Positions 1 through 6,344 are shown, counted from the first letter of the stretch. The stretch is 13,316 nt of DNA from JBOFLG01 sp051657745 (GCA_051657745.1 JBOFLG010000144.1:1-13316), one strand, 5' to 3'. The notes: generated from the letters alone by a model not told the origin. A program made the numbers and translations.

Positions 1-19
1 CACCGACCCGAGCCGGGCC

Positions 20-1474
20 TCATCCGGCCGAAGGGCGGGAGCCCAAGTCGCCGCGTTCGGCGAGGTCGGCGACGATCCGGGCGTGCGTGGCGTCATCGAG
101 CCGCCATCGCCACCGCCACACCACGTACCCCAGGACCACCAGCGCAGCCGGCGCGAACAGCATCGCCACCTTGAGCATCAGCAGGCCCCCGGCGCTCACC
201 TCGGCAGCCGACTCGGCCTCGTTGATGCCGGCGAGGATGACAGTTGCCGACACCACGGCGGTACTGGTGGCCCCGGACACTTTGTTGATGAACGGCTGGA
301 GCGCGAACGTGACCGCGCCGTTCCGCTGCCCGAGTTTCCACTGCCCGTACTCGACGGTGTCGGCCATGAACGCGATCATCAGCACAATGATCAGCGCCGC
401 GGCAAAGAACAGCACAAACGCCGCCGGGCCGAGCGCGAGCAGGTTCATCGGGGCCAGGAAGAACAACAGGTAGGCCGCCACCACGGCCATCATCGCGCCG
501 CGATACAGCACCGGTCGCGACCAACGCCGAGCGAGCCACGGAAACAGCGCGAACCCGGCGAGTTGCCCGACCCCCACGAACAGGGCGAACAGCGGAAACA
601 CCGACTTATCGCCATAGGCGTACTCGAAGAAGTACAGCCCGAACGCGCCCGTGGTGCCATAGCCGATCATGAAGAGCAGGAACGCCAACGCGACCCACAG
701 CAACTGATCGTTGCGGGCGATGGCGCGCACCAGGTCGCGGATGCCGGTGCGCTCGCCCGTGAGATCGAGGCCAGTGGGCTCGCGCACGACGAGGACGGTG
801 ACCGCGAGCCCGACGAGCATCACCGTGGCGATCAGCGCCGCCACCACCAGCCAGGCCGCAGTCTCACCGCCGACCGCGCCGGCGAGCCCGGCGGTCAGCG
901 GCACCAGCCCTGCGGTGACCGCGAACAGGCCGACGCTCGCGAACACCTTGGCGAGGGAGCCCAGCCGCTCTCGTTCAGTGGGTTCGAGCGACAGCGCCGG
1001 GAGCATCCCCCAGTAGGCGATGTCGTGCGCCGCCCAGCTGACCCCCCACGCGAGGTTGATCAGCGCGAACACGACCACGAACGACGTACCGGTGAGCCCG
1101 GTGTCGACAAACAGCAGCGTGGTCAGTGCGGCGGACCCCAGCCCGCCGACCACCAGCCACGGCCGGAACTGCCCCCACCGCGAGCGAGTGCTGTCGACGA
1201 CCGCGCCCATCACCGGGTCCAGCAGCGCATCGAGCACCCGGATGCCGAGCAGCACCCCGGTGACCCACCACATCGTGGCGTCTGGCACGTCGAGCACGTC
1301 GGTCAGGTAGTACACCAGGTAGAGCGAGACCAGCGCATAGACCATGTCGCGGCCGAGCGTGCCGACCGCGAAGGCCCACCGGTTGCGGCGGGCGATGCGC
1401 GCCGCCGGGCTCGGCTCGCCGCCGGAGCCGGGCACGGCGGGCGAGGGGGCGGCATCCGAGGCGACGTCGACCAT
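20..1474 (-). CDS. GPH-family (MelB-like) sugar:cation symporter
   Basis: A 484-residue polytopic inner-membrane transporter of the glycoside-pentoside-hexuronide:cation symporter family, which imports glycosides or oligosaccharides with Na+ or H+. The family signature is visible: D82-x3-D86-P-x2-G90-x3-D94, followed by TRSRWGQFRPW (95-106), the MelB-type cation/sugar site and cytoplasmic loop. About 12 hydrophobic segments follow a ~30-residue hydrophilic, Pro/Ala-rich N-terminus. A second family motif, MADTVEYGQWKLGQRNGAV, lies in the C-terminal half. Length is normal. The ATG at 1474 has a GGAG ribosome site 6 nt upstream. No glycoside hydrolase partner is in the window, although one may lie beyond the left edge, so the substrate cannot be assigned. 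Family assignment is confident. Confidence 0.93.
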   Translation of the reverse strand: MVDVASDAAPSPAVPGSGGEPSPAARIARRNRWAFAVGTLGRDMVYALVSLYLVYYLTDVLDVPDATMWWVTGVLLGIRVLDALLDPVMGAVVDSTRSRWGQFRPWLVVGGLGSAALTTLLFVDTGLTGTSFVVVFALINLAWGVSWAAHDIAYWGMLPALSLEPTERERLGSLAKVFASVGLFAVTAGLVPLTAGLAGAVGGETAAWLVVAALIATVMLVGLAVTVLVVREPTGLDLTGERTGIRDLVRAIARNDQLLWVALAFLLFMIGYGTTGAFGLYFFEYAYGDKSVFPLFALFVGVGQLAGFALFPWLARRWSRPVLYRGAMMAVVAAYLLFFLAPMNLLALGPAAFVLFFAAALIIVLMIAFMADTVEYGQWKLGQRNGAVTFALQPFINKVSGATSTAVVSATVILAGINEAESAAEVSAGGLLMLKVAMLFAPAALVVLGYVVWRWRWRLDDATHARIVADLAERGDLGSRPSAG

Positions 1475-1531
1475 CCGGTGCTCCGATCACGACGGTGTGA
1501 GGACCTCGGGGCGATACCCTGCGAGGCTGCG

Positions 1532-1594
1532 GGACGGGCCAATGGTACGGATGACGCGGCCCGGCTGTCAGGGCTAGGCACCCGGCCGAGGTAA
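1532..1594. repeat. Copy A of a ~63-bp direct repeat flanking the hxlR region
   Basis: This segment and 2749-2812 share the same order of bases, including an identical AATGGTACGGATGACGC core, with about 6 substitutions and a few single-base indels. Each copy lies just downstream of an hxlR gene or remnant on the minus strand. It contains a CGGATGACGC motif also seen at other intergenic sites. It is best read as the 3' flank of a duplicated hxlR module. Confidence 0.85.
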
Positions 1595-1661
1595 CCGGGA
1601 ACGGCTGGCCGCGAGCCCCTCACACCCCGAGCAGACGCGCCGTGGTGCGCGTGGAGGTCCG

Positions 1662-2036
1662 TCAGGCTGAGGGACCGCAGCGCTGGATCCGACCTGGCCG
1701 GGCCAAGGCGGTGCCATCGGCGTACCAGTCAGCGGACCACTGCGTGAGCTCACGGAACGCCGGTCGGAGCGCCTCACCCTTGGCGGTGAGGGTGTAGGTG
1801 GGATGCGCGTCAGTCTCCGCCCGAACTACGAACCCCTCGGCGACCAACTCCTCGAGCCGCTCGGCGAGCAGACGGTCGGAGAGCCCGGGCACGCTCGCCC
1901 GAATATCGACGAATCTGCCTGAGCCACAATGCAGCAGGGTGTTGATAATCACCCCGGTCCAGCGGCGTCCGACCAGCTCGACCGCGTGCTGGAGTGCGGG
2001 GCAGTACGCCCCGTCGGCACGATCCTTCGCCGCCAC
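1662..2036 (-). CDS. HxlR-family winged-helix transcriptional regulator
   Basis: A 124-residue DNA-binding repressor of the HxlR/YodB/QorR type. Counting from the GTG at 2036, it has the family Cys-Pro near the N-terminus (C12-P13 in AYCPALQHAVELVGRRW), the helix-turn-helix with PGLSDRLLAERLEEL (about 50-64), and the wing ending HPTYTLTAKGEAL (about 78-90). In YodB, HypR and QorR the N-terminal Cys senses quinones or disulfide stress, so thiol-redox sensing is plausible here. I chose GTG 2036 rather than the in-frame GTG at 2228 because family length fits, because TACCCT lies exactly 6 nt upstream, and because the decayed copy at 2939 aligns from the same GTG. Its probable target is the azoreductase at 3022, but the two are separated by 1 kb of rearranged DNA. 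Confidence 0.9.
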   Translation of the reverse strand: MAAKDRADGAYCPALQHAVELVGRRWTGVIINTLLHCGSGRFVDIRASVPGLSDRLLAERLEELVAEGFVVRAETDAHPTYTLTAKGEALRPAFRELTQWSADWYADGTALARPGRIQRCGPSA

Positions 2037-2042
2037 GGTTCG

Positions 2043-2048
2043 AGGGTA
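2043..2048 (-). promoter_or_regulatory. -10-like TACCCT for leaderless hxlR start
   Basis: On the minus strand TACCCT is followed by 6 nt and the GTG start, with no Shine-Dalgarno sequence. This spacing puts transcription start at the start codon, as expected for leaderless actinobacterial genes. No -35 was recognised. Confidence 0.45.
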
Positions 2049-2256
2049 TGCCACCGCATCCGGACGGAGCAGCCCGAACACGGCGGGGTCAGGGCCAGCG
2101 AGGTGAGGGCCGGCGGGTCGCCGCGCCCTCGGCGAGGCCGGCCCGGCGGAGCCGTCCACTCCTGCCCGGGCAGGCCGACAACCTGGACACCCGGCGACCG
2201 AGCCGCGGCTACCAGTTGCGGCATCCACTATCCCGTGCGTGTCGTGAACAATTCAG

Positions 2257-2273
2257 TGACCCAATTTTGGTCA
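2257..2273. promoter_or_regulatory. Small inverted repeat TGACC-N7-GGTCA
   Basis: TGACC at 2257-2261 and GGTCA at 2269-2273 flank an A/T-rich centre. The 7-mer TGACCCA recurs in the neighbouring hairpin arms (2298-2304, and its complement at 2355-2361). It could be a protein-binding site. No regulator is identified and the arms are short. Confidence 0.3.
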
Positions 2274-2295
2274 GCGACAGCTTGGGCCGCCCGGG

Positions 2296-2363
2296 TATGA
2301 CCCATGGCCTGTTGCGAAGCGACTGACAATGTCAACGGCTCTCGCAACAGGCCTTGGGTCATA
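2296..2363. repeat. 22-bp near-perfect inverted repeat (long hairpin)
   Basis: Arm 2296-2317 (starts TATGACCC, ends GTTGCGA) is the reverse complement of 2342-2363 with one mismatch. The 24-nt loop (2318-2341) contains a second small dyad, TGACA-A-TGTCA (2324-2334). There is no T-tract on either side, so a classic intrinsic terminator is not indicated. No duplicated target flanks the outer ends. It may be a relic of a small inverted-repeat element or a bidirectional hairpin between the small membrane gene and hxlR. Confidence 0.85.
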
Positions 2364-2372
2364 GCGTCGAAT

Positions 2373-2406
2373 GCGCCTCTATCGCGCGATCGCGCGATAG
2401 AGGCGC
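2373..2406. repeat. 34-bp perfect palindrome overlapping the end of the small membrane gene
   Basis: Bases 2373-2389 are exactly the reverse complement of 2390-2406, giving a 17+17 palindrome with no spacer, centred on a GATCGCGCGATC-like core. It overlaps the last codons and the TAG stop of the minus-strand small membrane gene (stop at 2381-2379). Because it is symmetric, the peptide RLYRAIAR followed by a stop is encoded identically on both strands. A terminator or cruciform role is possible, but no T-tract is present. Confidence 0.9.
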
Positions 2407-2603
2407 GACTGCTCGCCAACCAGCGTCCGCACTGCATACGCTACTGCGAGTAGCGAGCCCAGGACTGGCACGATAAATGCGGCGATAAGAACGAGCCAGG
2501 TTCGCACACTGAAGCCAGCACGGCTTCCGCTGAAGATGGCTGCGATAACGCCAACCAACCACAGCATGAGGAGCGCTGCGTCGATTCGATTGATGGAAAA
2601 CAT
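2379..2603 (-). CDS. Small two-helix membrane protein (PLDc_N-like)
   Basis: Predicted 74-residue protein starting MFSINRIDAALL at the ATG at 2603. Two hydrophobic segments (about 8-25 and 35-58) are separated by a short basic loop. The second contains IVPVLGSLLAVAYAVR, which resembles the phospholipase D nuclease N-terminal (PLDc_N) small membrane domain; that match is by eye only. The ribosome site is weak. Local GC is about 58% by hand count over 2401-2603, clearly lower than neighbouring genes, suggesting foreign origin. An upstream open frame stops 2 nt before this ATG. The function is unknown. The hydrophobic pattern and absence of stops make a real gene likely but not certain. Confidence 0.6.
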   Translation of the reverse strand: MFSINRIDAALLMLWLVGVIAAIFSGSRAGFSVRTWLVLIAAFIVPVLGSLLAVAYAVRTLVGEQSRLYRAIAR

Positions 2604-2748
2604 AGTCAGAGCAACCACTTTCGGACGATGGTGCCGCTGCCGTTGACGCGCAACCCCTGGAGGCCCGCGCCCGGTTGGCCGGAGCCACGCGAGAGCGTCC
2701 AGTTGGTGCGGCACCGAACAGGCTCGATTCGAACCCTCACTGGCCTCA
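2604..2748. other. Non-coding interval upstream of the small membrane gene
   Basis: No convincing gene. A minus-strand open frame reading ...GLRVNGSGTIVRKWLL stops at 2606, immediately before the small membrane gene start, but has no recognisable start or family. A GGTTCGAATC string around 2727-2736 (minus) resembles a tRNA T-loop, but the adjacent bases do not pair as a T-stem. Confidence 0.4.
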
Positions 2749-2812
2749 GGACGGTCAATGGTACGGATGACGCTGCCCGCCCGTCAGGGCTACGCACCCG
2801 TCCGAGGTGAAC
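2749..2812. repeat. Copy B of the ~63-bp direct repeat
   Basis: Partner of 1532-1594. It overlaps the 3' end of the truncated hxlR copy (2790-2939), whereas in copy A about 67 bp separate the repeat from the intact hxlR stop. The shortened distance suggests a deletion that removed most of this second hxlR. Confidence 0.85.
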
Positions 2813-2939
2813 GCGACAGATGGACATGAGCCCTCTGCACCACGAGTCCAGACCCGCCCCCGTCGAGCGCGGACGCCCGCTCGACCGCGCGCTGGAGCGC
2901 GGGGTCGAGCGCCCTGTCGGCACGATCCTTCGCCGCCAC
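2790..2939 (-). pseudogene. Truncated hxlR duplicate
   Basis: Reading from the GTG at 2939, this 49-codon remnant begins VAAKDRADRALDPALQRAVE, against VAAKDRADGAYCPALQHAVE in the intact regulator at 1662-2036. After about residue 20 similarity largely ends, possibly resuming weakly at GSG. It then runs into repeat copy B and a TAG stop. The DNA-binding helices and wing are missing, and the redox Cys-Pro has become Asp-Pro, so it cannot be a functional HxlR repressor. It sits divergently next to the azoreductase, the usual position for an HxlR gene beside its target. This suggests it is the ancestral local regulator, now decayed, with the intact copy 1 kb away taking over. Confidence 0.8.
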
Positions 2940-2974
2940 GGTGTGAGCGGGGTTGCGGCATCCGTCATCCGGAG

Positions 2975-3004
2975 CTTATGTTTAGTAAGTCAAAAACTTA
3001 TCTT
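2975..3004 (+). promoter_or_regulatory. azoreductase promoter with HxlR-like operator
   Basis: TTATGT (2976-2981), a 17-nt spacer and TATCTT (2999-3004) form a plausible -35/-10 pair. The perfect dyad TAAGT-CAAAA-ACTTA (2986-3000) lies between them, and an overlapping dyad CTTA-N7-TAAG spans 2975-2989. Family knowledge: HxlR regulators bind TAAG/ACTTA-type inverted repeats over promoters of oxidoreductase genes. Repression by the regulator at 1662 is inferred. Confidence 0.7.
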
Positions 3005-3021
3005 TCGTTAGCGAGGGAACC

Positions 3022-3621
3022 ATGTCGTCCAGTCCAGCCATCCGGGTCCTACGTATCGACTCCAGCGCGCGCTACGCCGACTCGGTGAGCCGCACGTTGA
3101 CCGCGCGCCTGACCGACCGACTCGCCGCCGACGGCGCAACGGTCACCGTGCGTGACCTCGGTGGCGGGGTTCCGGTCGTCGACGAGCTCGCGGTCGGCGC
3201 CTACTTCACGGCACCACACGAGCGCAGCGCCGCGCAGGTGGGCGCCCTGGCCACCTCCGACGAGCTCGTCGCCGAGTTGGTCGACGCCGATGTTCTCGTG
3301 GTCGGGGCACCCATGTACAACTTCACCATCCCCGCGTCGCTCAAGGCGTACTTCGACCTGGTGGCCCGCGCCGGAGTCACGTTCGACTACACCGAGGCCG
3401 GGCCCGCGGGTCGCCTCGCCGGAAAACGTGCGGTCGTGGTGATCTCGACTGCTGGTGTCGAGGTCGGCAGCGCTACCGACTTCGCGAGCGGCTACGTACG
3501 CCAGTTCCTCGGCTTCCTCGGCATCACCGACGTCCAGGTGGTCGCCGCGGACCTCCTGCTCGCCGACCCGACCCGCCTGGATCGCGCTGAGCGCGACATC
3601 GACACCGTGGCCGCAGCCTGA
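3022..3621 (+). CDS. azoR: FMN-dependent NADH-azoreductase / NAD(P)H:quinone oxidoreductase
   Basis: A 199-residue cytosolic flavodoxin-fold enzyme of the AzoR/AcpD family, which reduces quinones and azo compounds by two-electron transfer from NAD(P)H through FMN. Visible signatures are RIDSSARYADSVSRTL (11-26, the FMN phosphate loop), GAPMYNFTIPASLKAYFD (95-112, the most diagnostic block), RAGVTFDYTEAGPAGRLAGK (116-135) and the STAG segment (142-145). Length matches the family. The ATG at 3022 follows a GAGGGA-type ribosome site. It lies divergent from an hxlR remnant and has an HxlR-like operator in its promoter, so induction by electrophile, quinone or thiol stress is likely. A GC-rich hairpin follows the stop. 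Confidence 0.93.
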   Translation: MSSSPAIRVLRIDSSARYADSVSRTLTARLTDRLAADGATVTVRDLGGGVPVVDELAVGAYFTAPHERSAAQVGALATSDELVAELVDADVLVVGAPMYNFTIPASLKAYFDLVARAGVTFDYTEAGPAGRLAGKRAVVVISTAGVEVGSATDFASGYVRQFLGFLGITDVQVVAADLLLADPTRLDRAERDIDTVAAA

Positions 3622-3640
3622 CCGCCGGGCGCACCGGCGG
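3622..3640 (+). terminator. GC hairpin directly after the azoreductase
   Basis: CCGCCGG (3622-3628) and CCGGCGG (3634-3640) form a perfect 7-bp stem with a 5-nt loop starting at the base after the TGA stop. There is no T-tract, so termination efficiency is uncertain. Confidence 0.5.
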
Positions 3641-3713
3641 CGTTGCCCCACCTCCCCCCGCCAGGTCGACCACGGCCAGCACCGACAGCGCGGATGACGC
3701 TCAGCGCGAACGA

Positions 3714-3816
3714 ATGACGCTCGCCAGCCGGGGCCACCGCCCGGCCTCACGACCCGGGGTTACCGGCGGCGACCACTGACCGCACGGATGACGCTCGCCA
3801 TCTGGGGCCACCGCCC
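3714..3816 (+). repeat. 29-bp direct repeat, two copies 74 bp apart
   Basis: Copies at 3714-3742 and 3788-3816 begin ATGACGCTCGCCA and end GGGGCCACCGCCC. They differ at only 3 central bases (26 of 29 identical). The CGGATGACGCTC at 3691-3702 shares just the first part. They lie between the azoreductase and the MFS gene. Confidence 0.85.
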
Positions 3817-3912
3817 ACGACCGCCACCGGGTCGGCGCCCATGCTGATCAGCACCCACCGAGACCGGCGTGCGGACCGGCCCACCGGTTCGCGCCATGCC
3901 GCACCGACGCGG

Positions 3913-3918
3913 CAGGAT
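3913..3918 (+). promoter_or_regulatory. -10-like CAGGAT for MFS gene start
   Basis: CAGGAT is followed by 6 nt and GTG 3925, the same geometry as the other leaderless-type starts in this window, though the first base departs from TANNNT. It supports the GTG over the ATG at 3841. Confidence 0.35.
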
Positions 3919-3924
3919 CGTGCC

Positions 3925-5472
3925 GTGGTTGACGAGGAGCGGACACCCCCGGGACGCGGCAGTTCGGAGCCGTCGCGCCCTCCTACCAATCACCCCGCCA
4001 CCGACGGAACCGCCACCGACCGCCCCGCCACCGACCACCCCACCGACCGCCCCGCCACCGACGGAACCGCTGCCCACACGTCGCGCGCCCGGCTCGGGGC
4101 CTCAGCCCGTGCCGCTCGACGCCATGGTGGTGCGAGCGTCCGGGCCATGGGGCGAAGCGGGCGGGCCGTCGGCCGAGGAGGGCGCGCTGCCACCCGACAG
4201 TTCCGGCGGTTCGCCGGCGCCGACGGAGCCGCCGACACCGGGCTGGCCCGGCTCACCGAACTGCACGCCGTCAACGCCGCCGCAGATGCCGCACTCACGG
4301 TGTCACTCGCCGGCACCGTGTTCGCGATGCCCACCGACGAGGCCCGCAGCCGGGTGGCGCTCTTCCTACTGCTCACCATGGCGCCGTTCCTGCTGCTGGC
4401 CCCCCTCATCGGCCCGCTCCTCGACCGGTTCCGGCATGGCCGGCGCTGGGCACTGGGCACCACGCTCGCCATCCGCGCTTTCCTCGGCTGGGTGCTCGCG
4501 TCAGCGGTCGTCGATGACAGTCCGTGGCTCTTCCCGGCCGCGCTCGGCTGCCTGGTCGCCTCGAAGTCCTATGCCGTGGCCCGGGCGGCCGCCGTACCCC
4601 GCCTGCTGCCCGAGCGGATCACCCTGGTCACCGCCAACTCGCGGCTCAATCTCGCTGCCCTGGTGGGGATGGCGCTCGGCGGCGGCCTGTCAATTGCCCT
4701 GTCCCAGATCGGGCCCGACTGGTCGCTCCGCCTCGCGTTCATCGTCTACGTGGCCGCGACCGTCCTCGCCATCCGACTCCCCGCCCGGGTCGACTCCGCG
4801 CGTGGCGAACTCGACACCGACGGCACCCCGGCGAGCGAAGAGCCGATCCTTCGGCCCGAGCGTGGCGCGCACCGGCTGCGAGCCCTGCCCCGATCCGTGC
4901 GCTACGTGCTGTGGCTGACCACCGGAGCCCGGATGCTCAGCGGCTTCCTCACGCTCTACCTCGTCTTCCTGACGCGCGAGGAGCCGATTCCTGGCTGGTC
5001 GGGTCCGCTGGTCCTCGGGCTCGTCGCCGGCGCGGCCGGCCTGGGCAACGCCCTCGGGTCCCTCGTCGGCAACCGGCGCGACAACCCTGACCCGCAGGTG
5101 CTCGCCAGCAGCATCGCCGCCGTCGCGCTGCTCGCCTCACTCCTGACCACGGTGCTCTACTCGGTGTGGGCGCTCGTCGTGCTCGGACTAGCTACCGGCA
5201 CCGCCGCCCAGCTCGCGAAGCTCAGCCTCGACGCCCTCGTCCAGCGCGAGATCGCCGACCATATGCGCGCCCGGGTGTTCTCCTGGTCCGAGACCATCCT
5301 GCAGGCCTGCTGGGTGATCGGCGGCGTCGTCGGCATCCTGGTCCCCCTCGAGCCCCGGCTCGGCTTCGGGGCCATCACCCTGCTCGTGCTCGGCACCGGG
5401 CTGCTCGCGGTGCGCTCGACGCGAGTCGGCCGGTTCCCGTCATCCGCAGCCGACGGGCTTCGACCACAGTGA
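3925..5472 (+). CDS. MFS transporter (actinobacterial, function unassigned)
   Basis: About 515 residues from the GTG at 3925 (543 if the ATG at 3841 is used). A hydrophilic N-terminal region of ~120 residues contains Thr/Asp/Pro repeats (ATDGTATDRPATDHPTDRPATDGT-like, about residues 22-49) and an Arg/Gly-rich stretch. The core begins FAGADGAADTGLARLTELHAVNAAADAA and carries about 12 hydrophobic segments. LIGPLLDRFRHGRRWALG is the conserved MFS loop 2-3 motif (GxxxDRxGRR-like). The C-terminal half has LAKLSLDALVQREIADHMRARVFSWSETILQ, seen in drug-efflux and uncharacterised MFS proteins of actinomycetes. The substrate is unknown. The VTT-family gene starts 44 nt downstream on the same strand, so co-transcription is likely. 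Confidence 0.88.
   Translation: MVDEERTPPGRGSSEPSRPPTNHPATDGTATDRPATDHPTDRPATDGTAAHTSRARLGASARAARRHGGASVRAMGRSGRAVGRGGRAATRQFRRFAGADGAADTGLARLTELHAVNAAADAALTVSLAGTVFAMPTDEARSRVALFLLLTMAPFLLLAPLIGPLLDRFRHGRRWALGTTLAIRAFLGWVLASAVVDDSPWLFPAALGCLVASKSYAVARAAAVPRLLPERITLVTANSRLNLAALVGMALGGGLSIALSQIGPDWSLRLAFIVYVAATVLAIRLPARVDSARGELDTDGTPASEEPILRPERGAHRLRALPRSVRYVLWLTTGARMLSGFLTLYLVFLTREEPIPGWSGPLVLGLVAGAAGLGNALGSLVGNRRDNPDPQVLASSIAAVALLASLLTTVLYSVWALVVLGLATGTAAQLAKLSLDALVQREIADHMRARVFSWSETILQACWVIGGVVGILVPLEPRLGFGAITLLVLGTGLLAVRSTRVGRFPSSAADGLRPQ
3993..4070 (+). repeat. Direct repeats encoding the Thr/Asp/Pro-rich MFS N-terminus
   Basis: A 21-bp segment is repeated exactly at 3993-4013 and 4050-4070, with further CGCCACCGAC units between. 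They encode the ATDGT / DRPATD pattern in the cytoplasmic N-terminal tail of the MFS protein. Length variation between strains would be expected. Confidence 0.8.
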
Positions 5473-5516
5473 GGTGCACCGCATGACTGACGGCGCCCTC
5501 GCGGGGACATGTCCGG

Positions 5517-6167
5517 ATGACTGACCACGCCCTGGCACGGACCCGCGCCGTGGTACTCCTCGTGGTGCTGCTCCTCGGTGGTGGGCTGACCGTGGTGCTG
5601 CTTGGCGGGGATCTCGACGTCGTCGCCGCCGCGGTCTCGGCATCCGGCGGGTGGGGGCCGCTGGTCTACCTGGTGCTGCACATCGTGCTCACCCTCATCC
5701 CGGTGCCCCGGAGCCTGCTCGCCACGATCGCCGGTGCACTCTTCGGGATGACGTGGGGCGTCGCCCTGTCCTGGGCCGGCTCGGTCGCGGCGGCGGTGGT
5801 CGGGTTCGTCGTCGCGCGCCGGCTTGGGCGGCGGGCCGTGGAACGGCTGGTGGGAGCGCGGCTCGGCCACCTCGACGACCTCGCCCGCCGCCATGGCGTG
5901 CTCGCCGAGGTGGTCGCGCGGCTCACGCCCGTCATCCCGTTTACCGCGGTGAACTACGGCTCCGGGCTGAGTGCGATGCGCCCGCGCGACTACGTCGTGG
6001 GCACCGCGGTCGGCGTGGTCCCGGGATCGGTGGCCTACGTGGCAGTGGGTGCGACCGCGGGGCGCGACTTCACGACCGTGGTCCTCGCCGGCGGGGCTGG
6101 CGTGGCGCTGCTCGCCGGGGCGGCGCTGCTCGCCCGGCGGCTCCGACGCGACCCTCCGCCCGACTGA
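5517..6167 (+). CDS. TVP38/TMEM64 (VTT/DedA-related) membrane protein
   Basis: A 216-residue integral membrane protein of the VTT domain superfamily; some members are implicated in lipid scrambling or undecaprenyl-phosphate recycling. N-terminal helix about 10-29; LVYLVLHIVLTLIPVPRSLLATIAGALFGMTWG (49-81) is the family 'G.lFG...G' block; re-entrant/helix pair at about 83-102; a basic amphipathic stretch (101-129); then VARLTPVIPFTAVNYGSGLSAMRPRDYV (133-160), the diagnostic R-x-x-P-x-x-P-F-x-x-x-N-Y motif; the last helices are at about 163-178 and 188-206. The ATG at 5517 has only a weak purine-rich upstream sequence (GCGGGGAC). It sits 44 nt after the MFS gene, probably in the same transcript. 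The specific role is not predictable. Confidence 0.88.
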   Translation: MTDHALARTRAVVLLVVLLLGGGLTVVLLGGDLDVVAAAVSASGGWGPLVYLVLHIVLTLIPVPRSLLATIAGALFGMTWGVALSWAGSVAAAVVGFVVARRLGRRAVERLVGARLGHLDDLARRHGVLAEVVARLTPVIPFTAVNYGSGLSAMRPRDYVVGTAVGVVPGSVAYVAVGATAGRDFTTVVLAGGAGVALLAGAALLARRLRRDPPPD

Positions 6168-6250
6168 CGGCGGATGACGCACGGCGAGCGGCTGAGACAC
6201 GGCCAGCGGCTGACCGGGGCGGGTCGTACAGTCGACGAGTCATGCCGTCG

Positions 6251-6344
6251 GCTGGTGCTGGTGGGCGGCGCTGGTGCTGGTGGGCGGCGCTGGTGCTGGT
6301 GGGCGGCGCTGGTGCTGGTGGGCGGCGCTGGTGCTGGTGGGCGC
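6251..6344 (+). repeat. 19-bp tandem repeat, nearly five copies
   Basis: Unit GCTGGTGCTGGTGGGCGGC occurs at 6251, 6270, 6289 and 6308, with a fifth, slightly incomplete copy from 6327. The copies are identical. Because 19 is not a multiple of 3, each copy shifts the reading frame and three units encode a 19-residue period (RRWCWWAALVLVGGAGAGG) in every frame. Identical units imply recent expansion by slippage. Confidence 0.95.

Larger units (their letters stand above)
3641..3924. other. Intergenic region with short direct repeats
   Basis: No gene is recognised here. The interval holds two CGGATGACGC motifs (3691-3700, 3785-3794), a variant CGAATGACGC (3711-3720), and a 29-bp direct repeat (3714-3742, 3788-3816). 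An ATG at 3841 is in frame with the MFS gene, but I prefer the GTG at 3925. Confidence 0.6.

Noticed and set aside
83..1594. 503-codon open frame on the plus strand
   Set aside because: It runs antisense to the GPH symporter and is rich in His, Arg, Gln and Glu, the usual shadow of a high-GC gene; no family is recognisable.
1949..2228. N-terminal extension of HxlR from GTG 2228 (64 extra residues)
   Set aside because: The extension is Pro/Ala/Arg-rich without family similarity, and the duplicate copy aligns from GTG 2036, which also has the -10-like hexamer.
2228..2362. 44-codon minus-strand ORF (MTQGLLREPLTLSVAS...) within the 22-bp hairpin
   Set aside because: There is no ribosome site or recognised family, and most of it is the inverted repeat itself. 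It cannot be excluded as a small peptide but is not supported.
2700..2760. Possible tRNA remnant or att site (GGTTCGAATC string, minus strand)
   Set aside because: The bases beside the string do not form a T-stem and no acceptor or anticodon arm can be folded by eye.
6251..6344. CRISPR array
   Set aside because: The 19-bp units are contiguous with no spacers; it is a simple tandem repeat. No cas genes are present.
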